Assembly (NCBI GenBank): GCA_039602395.1
Contig: JBCNJP010000017.1
Span: forward strand, 91,090,182-91,154,181
Source of the DNA: Deinandra increscens subsp. villosa
Lineage: Eukaryota > Streptophyta > Magnoliopsida > Asterales > Asteraceae
DNA length: 64,000 nucleotides
Reading direction: 5' to 3'
The notes below the pieces were generated by a model that had not been told where the DNA came from, searched no databases, and was given only the letters and a program-made list of their open reading frames with translations. Both the position numbers and the translations under genes were made by a program. Below are positions 23,101-34,055 of this stretch, piece after piece (within the stretch, counting starts at the first letter, position 1; each line of letters starts with the position of its first letter).

Positions 23101-26100
23101 CAATTTCTAATATTTGTAAAATTTCATTGATTCAGGAATATGCAGCTGCTGGAACAGTGAAACAAAACTATGTTAACATACTGTTGATGCTTTTACGCCT
23201 CAGACAAGCTTGTGATCACCCTCTACTTGTCAAAGGATGTAGTTCAAACTCTCTATGGAAGTCATCTCTTGATAAGGCAAAAAAGCTTCCTCCTGAAAAA
23301 CGAATGCATCTCCTTAATTGTTTGGAAGCTTCATTAGCAATTTGCAGCATATGCAGTGTATGTTGAAACATCTTTTCTTCTCTACGGCAAACCACATTTA
23401 TTGTTGCTATACCTTTTTCAAAACCTTGTATAATATCATAATTACACATAAAAAAATCATAATATCAAGGAAAATTGGAATTAAATAATCCAAGTTATTG
23501 GGTATTGGCGGATAATAATCCGAGTTCCAATATTGGCCTACAATAATCCCAATTATTTGGGTCTTGGAATTATTGGGCTGCCGTTAATTTTTCACCAACT
23601 CCGCTAGTACTTGCTGACGTGGCTGGTGATGTGGCATAATTTTTGCTGACGTGGCAGGTGATGTGGCATCATACTTGCTGACGTGGCATGTGCCACGTCA
23701 GCACACAACTAACGGAGTTAGTGAAAAATTAACGGCGGCCCAATGAATTCCAAGACCCAAATAATTGGGATTATTGTAGGCCAATACTGGAACTCGGATT
23801 ATTATCCGCCAATACCCAATAACTTGGATTATTTAATTCCAATTTTCCTAATATCAGTTACAGCCATTGTAAATTTTGTGACAATTATGCCCTTCCCTTA
23901 AAACTTGCATTAGCGAAATGGGTAAATATGAAGTTCTGGGTAGTGGGGATGTTTGATATAATTTTTTTTGTTTGGGTAAATATGATATTATTCAAGTTTA
24001 GAACTTTGTATACTATACCCAAAAAAATCATAATATAAAATACACCCATTGTTAAGATTATGGTAGTTATTGTCTTCCATTAAATCTTGATTTAGTATAT
24101 GAGAATTTGGAGTGTAAGGAGAACAAGAAGGGTGTAAAAGTCATGTTATAAGTTACTTAATGAAATTGGTGAATACACCCATTGTTAAGATTATGGTAGT
24201 TATTCTCTTCCATTAAATCTTGATTTAGTATATGAGAATTTGGAGTTGTTGTTGTTATTGTTGTTGTTGTTATTGTTGTTGTATAATTAGTGTTATTATT
24301 ATTAACAGTATTATTATTCTTTGGCAGGATCCACCTGAAGATGCTGTTGTGACAACTTGTGAACATGTATTCTGCAACCAGTGTATACTGGAACATCTTT
24401 CAAGTGATGATAGTCAGTGTCCATCATCTAAATGCAAAGTTATCCTCAACACATCATCAGTATTTTCTAAATCCACACTCAGGATCTCTCTTGGTGACGA
24501 AATGCTGGATTGTTCTGGTTCAGTGAAAACTGAGGTTCTCGAGCCTTATTCGTCTAGAGAGTCCTCAAATATCAAGGCTTCTGAAGCACTCGATTCCTCT
24601 AAAATTAAGGCCGCGGTTGAGGTCCTACAGTCAATTGCTAAACCTCAGGAAATGGCAATGGATAATACTAATGTCAAAGTTGTGAGAGAGAAGGCAATTG
24701 TGTTCTCACAGTGGACCAGGATGCTTGATTTGCTTGAATCTTGCCTGAAAAATTCTTCTATTAGTTACAGGAGACTTGATGGAACAATGTCTGTTGGTGC
24801 ACGTGATAAAGCCGTGAGGGATTTCAACACTCTTCCAGAGGTTTGTTGGAATCTTGTCCCTGTTTATTGTTGTTATTATTATTTTTATTATTACTACTAC
24901 TACTACTACTAGTACTATTACTATTATTATGATTATTATTTTTTATCAACATCATCATCATCATTATCATTATTATTGTAGTACCATAAAAAATAAAAAC
25001 GCTTTCTTATATATCACAAAAAAGTCACTTGACATTATTTCTTATTTATCATGAAGTCATTTGACATAAGGATGTTCCTTATGGTTGCCCCGAAGGGCTC
25101 GGTGGTGGTGAGGTGGCAGCGGTGGTCTCGGTGACACCGCTGCACCTGGCTCGGTGTGGACCAAAACCGGCGACCCACGGGGCCACGGGCATCGTTCCCC
25201 GACCTTTCCATCCCTTCCCATTTTTAAATTAATGTTTTTATTTGTGTTGAATAAAATAATATTAAAAGTAAAGTGAGGGTTGAAAGGGTGATAGGAAGGC
25301 ATTGGGGGTGAAAGTGAGGGGAGTGTGGGGTGATGATGTGGTGCTGAGTTGGCAAAAAAGAGGTGAAAAGTGACAGGAACCCATAAGGAATAACCTAATT
25401 GATTTTATTAAAGTCCAGCTTGTAGAGCATATGCAAAAAAGTCACTAAACTAACTTTTGTATATAAAAAAGCACATAAACTTGTCTAAAAACGGACTTGT
25501 GAATTTTGTTTTGAATATGACTTGGTAACTCAAAAAATTGATCAAAATTCAATAAAATGACAATGAATATTTTTTGCAAAAAAATTAAAATTTATACCAT
25601 CCTTTTTAACAAACTTTCCTAGCCAGGAGTCTTTCTGGGAGCAATATTTTTTAGTCTTATAGGATAGAGGTAAGATTTGTCCACATCTAAGCCTCCCCAT
25701 GCCTACGTTTTAAGTGGAATTTTGTTGTGTATGTTTGTTTGTTTGTTTATTTAACTAACTTAATAGTTTACAAGTCATTCTTTTTAAAAAAAGGTTTCAG
25801 AAGTACATGCATTCTGGACAAGTGTAAGGATCTCAATTTTAATATTGGTTTTTTATGGTATTAACCTTACTTATTATTGTTTGCTGTTATTATCTATTTA
25901 TTTATTTATTTTCCTGGTAAATTTTCTTGAAACAATGTGCTACTTGTAGGTTAGTGTTGTGATCATGTCTTTGAAAGCAGCAAGTCTTGGATTGAACATG
26001 GTTGCTGCTTGTCATGTGCTACTTCTGGATCTATGGTGGAATCCAACAACTGAAGATCAAGCAATTGATAGAGCTCATCGGATTGGTCAAACTCGTCCAG

Positions 26101-26522
26101 TTTCTGTTTTGCGCCTGACTGTTAAAGATACCGTTGAAGATCGCATATTGGCTCTCCAGGTATTATCATGTAACCCTTCACTTTTCTAAACTCGAGGTGG
26201 ACATATGAGCAGGTTGGATAATGGGTCAAAACGGGTTTTATTCAAATCTTTTCTTATAGCCTCTGTTTTCATTTTGTGGGTCCCGTTTAATGTGACAGAC
26301 ATTTACTACATTTACTGTGAGTGCAAATTGAAGATGGGACCCACAGAAAGAAAATATGTTTCAAGCTTATTTACCCTTCAAAATTACTGAAATTAGAGGC
26401 TTCTGTGGTTTTTGCAGCAAAAGAAGAGAGAGATGGTGGCATCTGCATTCGGGGAGGATGGGACTGGTAGCAGTCAGACTCGTCTTACCGTAGACGACTT
26501 GAAATACTTGTTTCAAGCTTAA
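17120..26522 (+). CDS. CHR28: SNF2-family helicase-like protein with inserted RING finger (CHR27/CHR28 type)
   Basis: Eleven exons by GT-AG splicing: 17120-17263, 18348-18438, 18580-19622, 19727-19798, 20652-20729, 21748-22624, 22894-23024, 23136-23357, 24328-24840, 25950-26159, 26418-26522. They total 3486 nt, 1161 residues plus TAA, with phases that agree throughout. Order: an acidic, Ser-rich N-terminus; LADDQGLGKT (Walker A, ~472-481); TLVVCPTSVLRQW; a Lys/Arg-rich spacer with a likely NLS (NKRKYPP, GKRSKKDKK); DEAQ (~679); LSGTPIQN; a C3HC4 RING (CSIC...CEHVFCNQC...CPSSKC, ~882-930); KAIVFSQWT; SLKAASLGLNM; DRAHRIGQTRPVSV; the C-terminal DDLKYLF. The RING inside the SNF2 core marks the Rad5/HLTF-like class. 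Arabidopsis CHR27/CHR28 (FRG1/FRG2) act with SUVR2 in RNA-directed DNA methylation. A CHR27 co-ortholog is equally possible. Nuclear location is inferred. Confidence 0.9.
23469..23848. mobile_element. Fold-back MULE-type MITE in intron 8
   Basis: About 150-bp arms at each end are near-perfect inverted copies (GGAAAATTGGAATTAAATAA at the left, its complement at the right). They surround a centre with repeated TGCTGACGTGGC/GATGTGGCA units. A 9-bp target duplication, TAATATCAA at 23460-23468 against TAATATCAG at 23849-23857, fits Mutator-like elements. It is non-coding. Transcribed with the host gene, it would fold into a long hairpin. Confidence 0.8.
24041..24246. repeat. Direct repeat of 73 bp in intron 8
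   Basis: 24041-24113 and 24174-24246 are nearly identical (TACACCCATTGTTAAGATTA to TATGAGAATTTGGAGT), differing by one base in GTCTTCC/CTCTTCC. The offset is 133 bp. The second copy abuts a GTT/ATT microsatellite (24246-24300) just before exon 9. Confidence 0.85.
24868..24985. repeat. Trinucleotide microsatellite in intron 9
   Basis: TTA/TAC/ATT/ATC triplet runs: ATTATTATT, ACTACTACT, then CATCATCATCATCATTATC. It starts about 30 bp after the exon 9 donor. Confidence 0.85.
25070..25395. mobile_element. Tourist/Harbinger-type MITE in intron 9
   Basis: The ends GGATGTTCCTTATGG and CCATAAGGAATAACC are inverted with few mismatches. A TAA target duplication (25067-25069 and 25396-25398) flanks them, as for PIF/Harbinger elements. 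The left third is GC-rich (GGTGGTGAGGTGGCAGCGG), unlike the intron around it. There is no ORF with recognisable transposase. Confidence 0.75.
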
Positions 26523-27375
26523 TCAACGAGCCTTAACGGGTATGTAAAGTTAACATTGCATATAACGCCGGCACATGTCATCATACGAACGTGCTACAAC
26601 AAATAGACACACATACCCAGTACAATCCCACTCATAGTAGTGAGGAGGGTGAGATGATCGTATGAGGACACACCTTACCTTCATCTCACGTGCCACAACA
26701 AATTCATTATTTATAACGTCTCCGCTCGTGCTCTCTCGCAAAGAATGCAATTTTTAAGAGAGTCGGGCCATTAGTTTACGAGATGTTTTGTTATACCACA
26801 TCAAATGAATGACCCGATACGACTATTGTATTCAATATATTTTCTCAGTGATATATACCTCACTAACAATCAGGATTTTTTTTAGAAGTCTTTTCTGTTG
26901 TTTGTTAGAAGATTTATATAGAAAGATCTAATTCATTGTATAGGGATATTTTGAGTCAGTTGCATACATCAGGTGAAGATATAGAGGTTTTGTATTTCAT
27001 TTTATTATGTTTTGTATCAATTGTAATCCACAACCAAAAATATTATTCTTGCATTTGAAGCATTTTGTAAACATCAGTGTCATCATATTGTTGATTATGT
27101 TGACATCATGTTGGTCAACTCATGCACTTAGGGGCACACCAGTATGGGTTGGTCAGGTCAACTTAGACGTCTTGTACTTGGTGTGAGAACTTTGTTCATT
27201 TGTCTCACCATAAGTCGTTAGTGTACGCAGTTTGTACTTAGCGAGTTTAGAAGGTTTTTAGAAGTTTTAAATTGATTCTCTTGTATCTTCCGATGATGAC
27301 TGTCCGAATACGATGTGATTTCAAACCCGCGAGTTTAGAAGTTTAAAATGCATGATGATGTGATTTCATACGATG
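26523..27375 (+). other. 3' flank of the SNF2-RING gene
   Basis: The 3' UTR probably lies in the AT-rich stretch to about 27060, with several possible poly(A) signals, none decisive. Beyond that I see no gene. Confidence 0.4.
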
Positions 27376-27600
27376 AGGTAGAGGTGCAAAAATCTGTTCC
27401 TAAGGTGGAACTGGAACCGGTTTTAAACCGGTTCTCGGGGTCCACCGGTTCCACTCAAACCAAATCAAGGGAAGAACCGGTTTAGGAGACTAGAATGAAG
27501 AACTGAAAAGAACCGGTTAGGCTAGGATGGAATTGATTTGGTTTCAAAACGACTTCCAAAATCGGTTCCTTGTTCTTATATTTTATGTTCCTAATATTTT
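27376..27600. mobile_element. Possible hAT element fragment
   Basis: It begins TAGAGGTGCAAAAATC, a hAT-like terminus. AACCGGTT is repeated at least five times within 150 bp as subterminal repeats. A matching right end and target duplication are not found. Confidence 0.35.
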
Positions 27601-27802
27601 TAATATAAAACAACATAAAAGAATACATGTTTTTATTTAAAATGGTTAAAATACAATTGTTAAAGTTACAAAAAGTATAAAACCTTTAAAAAGTAATACT
27701 AAAAGTACAAAACGTTTAAGGGAGTTTACAGATCATGACTTTAACAAAACGAATCATGTTTAGCTAATCTCATTTTTTAGATACTTTTGTAATCAAACAT
27801 AA

Positions 27803-28273
27803 AAAACTGAAAGGACCAGTCCAGCTTTGTACAAAGGAAAAGAAGCCGGAAAGAAAATGCTCAGAAGGCAAGCTCAAGTAGATATACAACTTACGAAAGA
27901 GGTAAATCCTCCTCTGTTGCTCCTAACTAAACCAAATGAAGATCTCCCTCCTGGAGTCTCTTGGAGAGGATCCGGAACATCAGTGATCGGTTAATATTTT
28001 GGACTTTGCTTCAGAGGTCACAAAGAGGAAAGAAGGTTATTCAGACTTAATGAGAAACATAAATATACAAATCTAGCTCTAGACTTCTTCCTCTACATAC
28101 TGGATAAATGCGAAACAAATGATAGAGGGGTCAAAGAAACAATCAAGACAGGAGTATCTAACCTTCAGAAAGAAAGAAGCATTTTTTACGCTCTCCTTGA
28201 AGAATGCAGCAAACCGTACAAATTTAAGATCAACTCTCTTACTGGTAGAGCCACTCTAGAAAAAAATGAGTAA
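27803..28273 (+). pseudogene. Possible caulimovirid C-terminal ORF remnant
   Basis: One frame runs 157 codons from a stop at 27800 to TAA at 28271, broken only by an in-frame TAA at 27992-27994. The first part is Lys-rich with a Leu/Pro stretch. The part after the stop contains a GLCFRG-type turn, an alternating charged/aliphatic segment and a conserved-looking Cys-Lys-Pro end. Coding constraint is suggested by the single stop, and the following 1.4 kb looks like a pararetrovirus intergenic promoter. I lean to the transactivator/inclusion-body protein of an endogenous pararetrovirus, but the match is by impression only. It is non-functional as it stands. Confidence 0.3.
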
Positions 28274-28593
28274 AATAATTGTACTTTTTGTCTTGATCAA
28301 TGAAATGATCCTATTTCTCTTTTTATTTATTTTCTTTAAATACGTAGAGGGATGTTGTTAGAACAATTCTAAATGTAACAAAAACTATCAAGTTTTAGAA
28401 GAAAATATCAGAAACATCATCAAAAGAGAAAGGACAAAAGAATCTGTATGATTTACAGATTCTGTAGTTTTACCGAACTACTTCAGAAAATTCAAAGTAG
28501 ATCTGTAAAACTCAACTTTTACAAAAGTCTCAATTTCTGTAAAAAGCTTCTAATGAGAAACATTCATAGTCTTCAAAGAAGAGTCCTGAAGGA

Positions 28594-29488
28594 GCTATGT
28601 AGTTAATACAGTAAAAATTTGTAATACGGTCGAGGACCGATATACGATATATCGGTTATCTTGGTGAAATATCGGTGGGATATCAGTAAATTTAAAATAT
28701 ACATTATATATATATATAATATTAATAGTAATATGAAATTTAAATATCCAAAAGGGTCGATATTAATAGAATTATAGAAATACGAAGTACGAAATGTCAA
28801 AACACGATCTAAGGATATGCCATGAAATCTTCTTCCGAATCCACATCAACCAAGCCATCCAATTGATCATCAACATTTTCTTTTCAACTATATCATCATC
28901 ATCTCTATAGCGCTCTGTTTTGCTACTTGTACTTGATTGAACAGTTGCAAGAACATGACATAAATTCTCAATCAAAATCTTCAGTTCATCTTCTACTCTT
29001 CTCTATTATGTGTCTAGTCATCATTATTGATTGGATACAAGATTGAGTATGATGATTTTCAGCAACAACAAATGAAGATTGAGTGATTGACAGAGAAGAA
29101 GTTGTAACAGAGCATTTGAGAAGAAGATTGACAGAAAAGAAGTTAGTACTTGGAGGTCGTCGGCCGGAGAAGTCACCAGAGAACTGGAGAAGCGTCGTTG
29201 GAAGTCGGGAGCGAAGTCGCCAATTTCGTCGGAGAGTTGAAAGCGACACTGCGTAAGTGCGTATGTGGTATGCGTAACCCTAAATCCCTAATTTGTCTTT
29301 TTAGTTAAAAAAAGGCCCGACCGTATTTTTAGTGAGATATCGCTACCGATATTTTGCATATGTTCGATATATCGATAAAAACGACCGATATATCGCTACC
29401 GATATTTTGGACCGATATTTTGCATATGTCCGATAACTGATATCCCACCGATATCCCGGTGGGATATCGGCCGTATTAACTGCACAGC
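28594..29488. mobile_element. DNA transposon with GCT(A/G)TG(T/C)AGTTAATAC termini
   Basis: The 18-bp ends GCTATGTAGTTAATACAG and CCGTATTAACTGCACAGC are inverted with three mismatches. GAAGGA flanks both sides (28588-28593, 29489-29494). Subterminal repeats of CGATATATCG and GATATCCCACCGATATCC fill both ends. It is absent from unit 2 of the tandem duplication. Frames at 28772-28975 and 28986-29249 on the minus strand have no recognised transposase domain. The superfamily is not settled. Confidence 0.7.
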
Positions 29489-29499
29489 GAAGGAGTTCA

Positions 29500-29725
29500 G
29501 GACTACCAGAAGATAAAGATTACAAGAAGTACAAAATGCCTAAGTGTGAAGAACACGTAAAGTAGAATATCAACTTGATATTTAATGCAAAAGTAGTTGA
29601 AGATGGTTGAAAAGAGATAAATTGAATCTATATACTCTGACACACTCCAAATTCAACCGCCTTCAACCACATTATTCATTTACAACTTCCTATAAATAGC
29701 AAGTGCTCTTTACCAACAAAGGCAA
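29500..29725 (+). promoter_or_regulatory. Promoter-like sequence with TATA box (unit 1)
   Basis: CCTATAAATAGC at 29689-29700 is a strong plant TATA context. It is preceded by short CA/CT-rich boxes (CACTCCAAATTCAACCGCC). The same segment occurs in unit 2 with the TATA at 32403-32414. Together with the upstream coding remnant it resembles the 35S-type intergenic region of a pararetrovirus, but I cannot prove the link. Confidence 0.4.
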
Positions 29726-30548
29726 GACGTTGATTTACAATTCACAAGCTTATCAAAAGCAATTACAACTTACTCTTGTAGAAAAGTCTTTCTGTTGATA
29801 AACTGTCATATTATAAACTCGTGTAAACCATTATTTACATTTGAGATATACAGAAAAACATTTTTATGAATTGTTGTCTTTCAATTTGATATACATTCCA
29901 TAACTTGTTTATCTTGCTTAAATCAAATTGTACTCATATTGTAAAGAAACCATCAAGGGACCGAACATAAACCCAATTTGTTTTTGCAAATCAATGTCTT
30001 TTTTATAAAAATATTCAAAGAAGTGACTTATTCTGTCAATCACCAAACGCCTGCTCCCTATATGGATGTAATGTTTGTATATAAAAACATCATTTATATA
30101 TATGTTAGTAATAAAAAGAGCAAAAAGTGAAAAGTTCTTAGATTGTAAAAATTAGGTTTTTTGTTTCAAAGTCAAAAAATAAATGTTTTTATATAATAAA
30201 AAGTTTTTTGGAACTTTCATAACTTTTTTTTATCAAATAACATCCATACTCTTAGCTCAAGCCAACCCCACAACAATTTTTTCAACCCTCATGATGTTTA
30301 AGTGGATTCTAGTGAGATCGGTGAAGATTTGATTCCTAGTCAAGCCTATGCCATTTGCTTTTTTTCACCTCGGTACGAGCGTTCACTCAAAATTACACAT
30401 ATACTAACCCGAGTGCTGGGTGATCGCTTATGAGGTGTATAGGGTTGTTTAAATTTAAACCTTTTAGTATGCATGTTGTTTTAAATATTTCAACAAAAAT
30501 GGATTAAATTCAAAGGAAATAAGATTTGAAAATAAATGGACGACGGCT

Positions 30549-31605
30549 TTGAAACCATTGCTCCTAAGGTCAACTCTAGGTTATCTTGTTATGCTACTAT
30601 TTGATAGGTGCGCTTTTCTATATGATGTGTTAGATAGATTTACTTTAGGTATAAATTTAAAATCCTATTTTTACATGTTCAAGGTAAACATCTTACATGC
30701 ATCACTAACGAGACATTTTAATCAATTTATCTTCAATGGAAAGTTAATTGACATTCACATGGGTGGCTTTTCGCTTACCCATGTTGATTCTAAATGTTTT
30801 AGTAACTTTATAGATCCTTGGTCTTGGAAGCAATATTGGATAAGATATCTATTTTGGATGTTCTTGCGATTAAGAGGATGTTGTCTAATACAAGCTGATT
30901 ATACTTGGTCAAAATCATTGTGATTTCTGTCCTTCCCTCTTCAAGTGTTTATAAATCTTGGATTGAGATGGTTGGGTTCAATGATTTCATCAAGAAGGTG
31001 TTGGGACATGACTTACAACCCTTTCTCTAATTCTCTAATTGCATGATTGATTTCAAGAATAAGCCTAAATTTATCAAAGGCAAAATTAAACACTAGATTG
31101 CTTCTAAACTGATGGATGAACTCCGATTAACGATCGAAGATCAAATAAAGAAGAATTGATCTTGGGATTGAATTAATCTATTAGAAAGAAGAACCAGAGA
31201 ACTGAGAGATAAGAGATTTCTATTATCATCGCATACCGAATTCACTACCAGTTGTTAGCCTTATACATGGCTACAAATCAACTATTACAATCTGACATAA
31301 TTGGCCCTTCTATTTTACTAACTATGACTAACGAAGTCATAACTTTTTTAACAGAATATCTAACAATCTTTAACTACGTATCACATTCATTGTAACTACT
31401 TCATGAAATAACTGATATGGGTTCGGTTATAAATGATTGTGACCTGGGATCGCAAGGATCGCAAGTAGGCAATATTGCTGAAGACATTGGTGATTTAGAA
31501 CGCTATGCTTATTTCGATGCCTCCCAAAAAGCTAAGGTAAACTGGAGCATTGAAGTAGATGAAAATTTAAAACCTTTTTATTGTTTGATTAATAATAGAA
31601 AGTAG
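30549..31605 (+). pseudogene. LINE pol remnant, unit 1
   Basis: From about 30945 to 31087 the frame reads YKSWIEMVGFNDFIKKV, as in the stretch after the endonuclease of plant LINEs. At 31417-31605 it resumes with a region ending SQKAKVNWSIEVDEN and a phenylalanine-rich end, matching the LINE consensus pattern SQKAK-x-x-W-x-x-E-G-D-E-N. A solo LTR and several stops interrupt it. The frame at 30549-30923 has no domain I recognise but lies in the same unit. Confidence 0.6.
31110..31365 (-). repeat. Solo Copia LTR
   Basis: On the minus strand it starts TGTTAGATATTCTG and ends GTTCATCCATCA, 256 bp. Typical LTR text lies between, with CTCTCAGTTCTCTGG and TTATACATGG motifs. Unit 2 lacks it, so it inserted into unit 1 after the duplication. 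A target duplication is not clear. Confidence 0.6.
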
Positions 31606-31895
31606 GGGTGTTCAAAAATATTCGAATCCGAATCCGAATCTGAAATATCCGAAGTCAAAATATCCGAAAGTTTGGATATCCGAATTTTCGGATTCGGATA
31701 TCAATTTTGAACATTTTCGGATATTCGGATATCCGAAAAATAACCGAAATATATGTTTTTTAAAATATTTAATTATATATATATTATGTAGTTTAACATA
31801 CTTTAACTTAAAAACCCCTAAATCTAAAGTTCTAAACGCCATTGTTCACTCTCTTTGCCTCTTTGGATACCGTCGTCCTCCAAATCTCGACCCTC
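31603..31895. mobile_element. hAT-type MITE, truncated at the duplication junction
   Basis: It starts TAGGGGTGTTCAAAAATATT with arrays of ATCCGAA/TTCGGAT, as in the copies at 3244 and 34056. Its right part is missing because unit 2 of the tandem duplication begins at 31896. Confidence 0.8.
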
Positions 31896-32319
31896 ATTTC
31901 TCTTTTTATTTATTTTCTTCAAATACTTAGGGGGAGGTTGTTAGAACAATTCTAAATGTAACAGAAACAATCGAGTTTTAGAAGAAAATATCAGAAACAT
32001 CATCAAAAGAGAAAGGACAAAAGAATCTGTATGATTTACAGATTTTGTAGTTTTACCGAACTACTTCAGAAAATTCGAAGTAGATCTGTAAAACTCAACT
32101 TTTACAAAAGTCCCAAATTCTGTAAAAGGCTTCTAATGAGAAACATTCCTAGTCTTCAAAGAAGAGTCCCGAAGGACTGAAGGAGTTCAGGACTACTAGA
32201 TGATAAATATTACGAGAAGTACAAAATGCCTAAGTGTGAAGAACACGTAAAGTAGAATATCAACTTGATATTTAATGCAAGGTAGTTGAAGACGGTTGAA
32301 AAGAGATAAATTGAATACC

Positions 32320-32440
32320 TTCAATTTATCTCTATATACTCTGACACACTCCAAATTCAACCGCCTTCAACCACATTATTCATTTACAACTTGCTACGAC
32401 TTCCTATAAATAGCAAGTGCTCTTCACCAACAAAGGCAAG
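32320..32440 (+). promoter_or_regulatory. Promoter-like sequence with TATA box (unit 2)
   Basis: CCTATAAATAGC at 32403-32414 in the same context as unit 1, with a small insertion just upstream (CTTGCTACGACTTCC). Confidence 0.35.
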
Positions 32441-33254
32441 ACGTTGATTCACAATTTACAAGATTCTCAAAAGCAATTACAACTTACTCTTGTAGAAAAG
32501 TCTTTCTATTGATAAACTGTCATATTATAAACTCGTGTAAACCATTATTTACATTTCAGATATACAGAATAACTTTTTTATGAATTGTTGTCTTCCAATT
32601 AAATATACATTCCACAACTTGTTTATCTTGCTTAAATCAAATTGTACTCATATTGTTAAAGAAACCATCAAGGACCGAACATAAACCCAATTTGTTTTTG
32701 CAAAACAATGCCTTTTTTATAAAAATATTCAAAGAAGTGACTTTTTCTAGTTAATCACCAAACGCCAATATGGATGTAATGTTTGTATATAAAAACATCA
32801 TTTGTATATATGTTAGTAATAAAAAGAGCAAAAAGTCAAAAGTTCTTAGATTGTAAAAATTAGGTTTTTTGTTTCAAAGTCAAAAAATAAATGTTTTTAT
32901 ATATAAAAAAAGTTTTTGGAACTTTTATAACTTTTTTTTACCAAATAACATCCATACTCTTAGTCCAATCCAACCCTACAACAACTTTTTCAGCCCTCAT
33001 GATGTTTATCTGGATTCTAGTGAAATCGGTGGAAATTTGATTCTTTGTCAAGCCTATGCCATTTGCTTTTTTTCACGTCGGTACGAGTGTTCACTCAAAA
33101 TTACACATATACTAACCCGAGTGCTGGGTGATCGCTTATGAGGTGTATAGGGTTGTTTAAATTTACCTTTTAGTATGCATGTTGTTTTAATTATTTCAAC
33201 AAAAATGGATTAAATTCAAAGGAAATAAGAGTTGAAAATAAATGGACGACGGTT

Positions 33255-34055
33255 TTGAAACCATTGCTCCTAAGGTCAACCCTAGGTTATCTTGTTATGC
33301 TACTATTTGATAGGTGCGCTTTTCTATATGATGAGTTAGATAGATTTACTTTAGGTATAAATTTAAAATCCTATTTTTACATGTTCAAGGTAAACATCTT
33401 ACATGCATCACTAACGAGACATTTTAATCAATTTATCTTCAATGGAAAGTTAATTGACATTCACATGGGTGGTTTTTCGCTTACCCATGTTGATTCTAAA
33501 TGTTTTAGTTCTAATAACTTTATAGATCCTTGGTCTTGGAAGCAATATTGGATAGGATATCTATTTTGGATGTTCTTGCGATTAAGAGGATGTTGTCTGA
33601 TACAAGCTGATTATACTTGGTCAAAATCATTGTGATTTCTGTCCTTCCCTCTTCAAGTGTTTATAAATCTTGGATTGAGATGGTTGGGTTCAATGATTTC
33701 ATCAAGAAGGTGTTGGGACATGACTTACAACCGTTTCTCTAATTGCATGATTGATTTCAAGAATAAGCTTAAATTTATCAAAGGCAAAATTAAACACTAG
33801 ATTGCTTCTAAACTGAAGCCAATGGAAGCCATTAATTCTCTGAAACATTCATTGTAACTACTTCATGAAATAACTGATATGGGTTCGGTTATAAATGATT
33901 GTGACCTGGGATCGCAAGTAGGCAATATTGTTGAAGACATTGGTGATGTAGAACGCTATGCTTATTTCGATGCCTCCCAAAAAGCTAAGGTAAACTGGAG
34001 CATTGAAGTAGATGAAAATTTAAAACCTTTTTATTTTTTGATTAATAAAAGAAAG
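33255..34055 (+). pseudogene. LINE pol remnant, unit 2
   Basis: The counterpart of 30549-31605, with the unknown frame 33255-33635 and LINE-like WIEMVGFNDFIKKV near 33670. The SQKAKVNWSIEVDEN region ends near 34020. The LINE reading resumes past the MITE and the Copia insertion (34800-35094, 39800-40530). Confidence 0.55.

Larger units (their letters stand above)
28313..31895 (+). repeat. Tandem duplication, unit 1
   Basis: Homologous to 31896-34346 from ATTTCTCTTTTTATTTA onward. It has two extra insertions, an 895-bp transposon (28594-29488) and a 256-bp solo LTR (31110-31365). The unit ends inside a hAT MITE (31603-31895), as does unit 2 at 34346. The head-to-tail junction is therefore 31895/31896, and the MITE predates the duplication. 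Confidence 0.85.

Noticed and set aside
24157..25054. Low-complexity frames around exon 9
   Set aside because: Their ends are translated microsatellite (runs of C, T, Y or I codons) in introns 8 and 9; only 24328-24840 is coding.
30549..30923. Independent host gene at 30549-30923 and its duplicate 33255-33635
   Set aside because: It is short, has no known domain, and lies in a duplicated unit made of LINE and promoter-like remnants; no splice or start context supports a gene.
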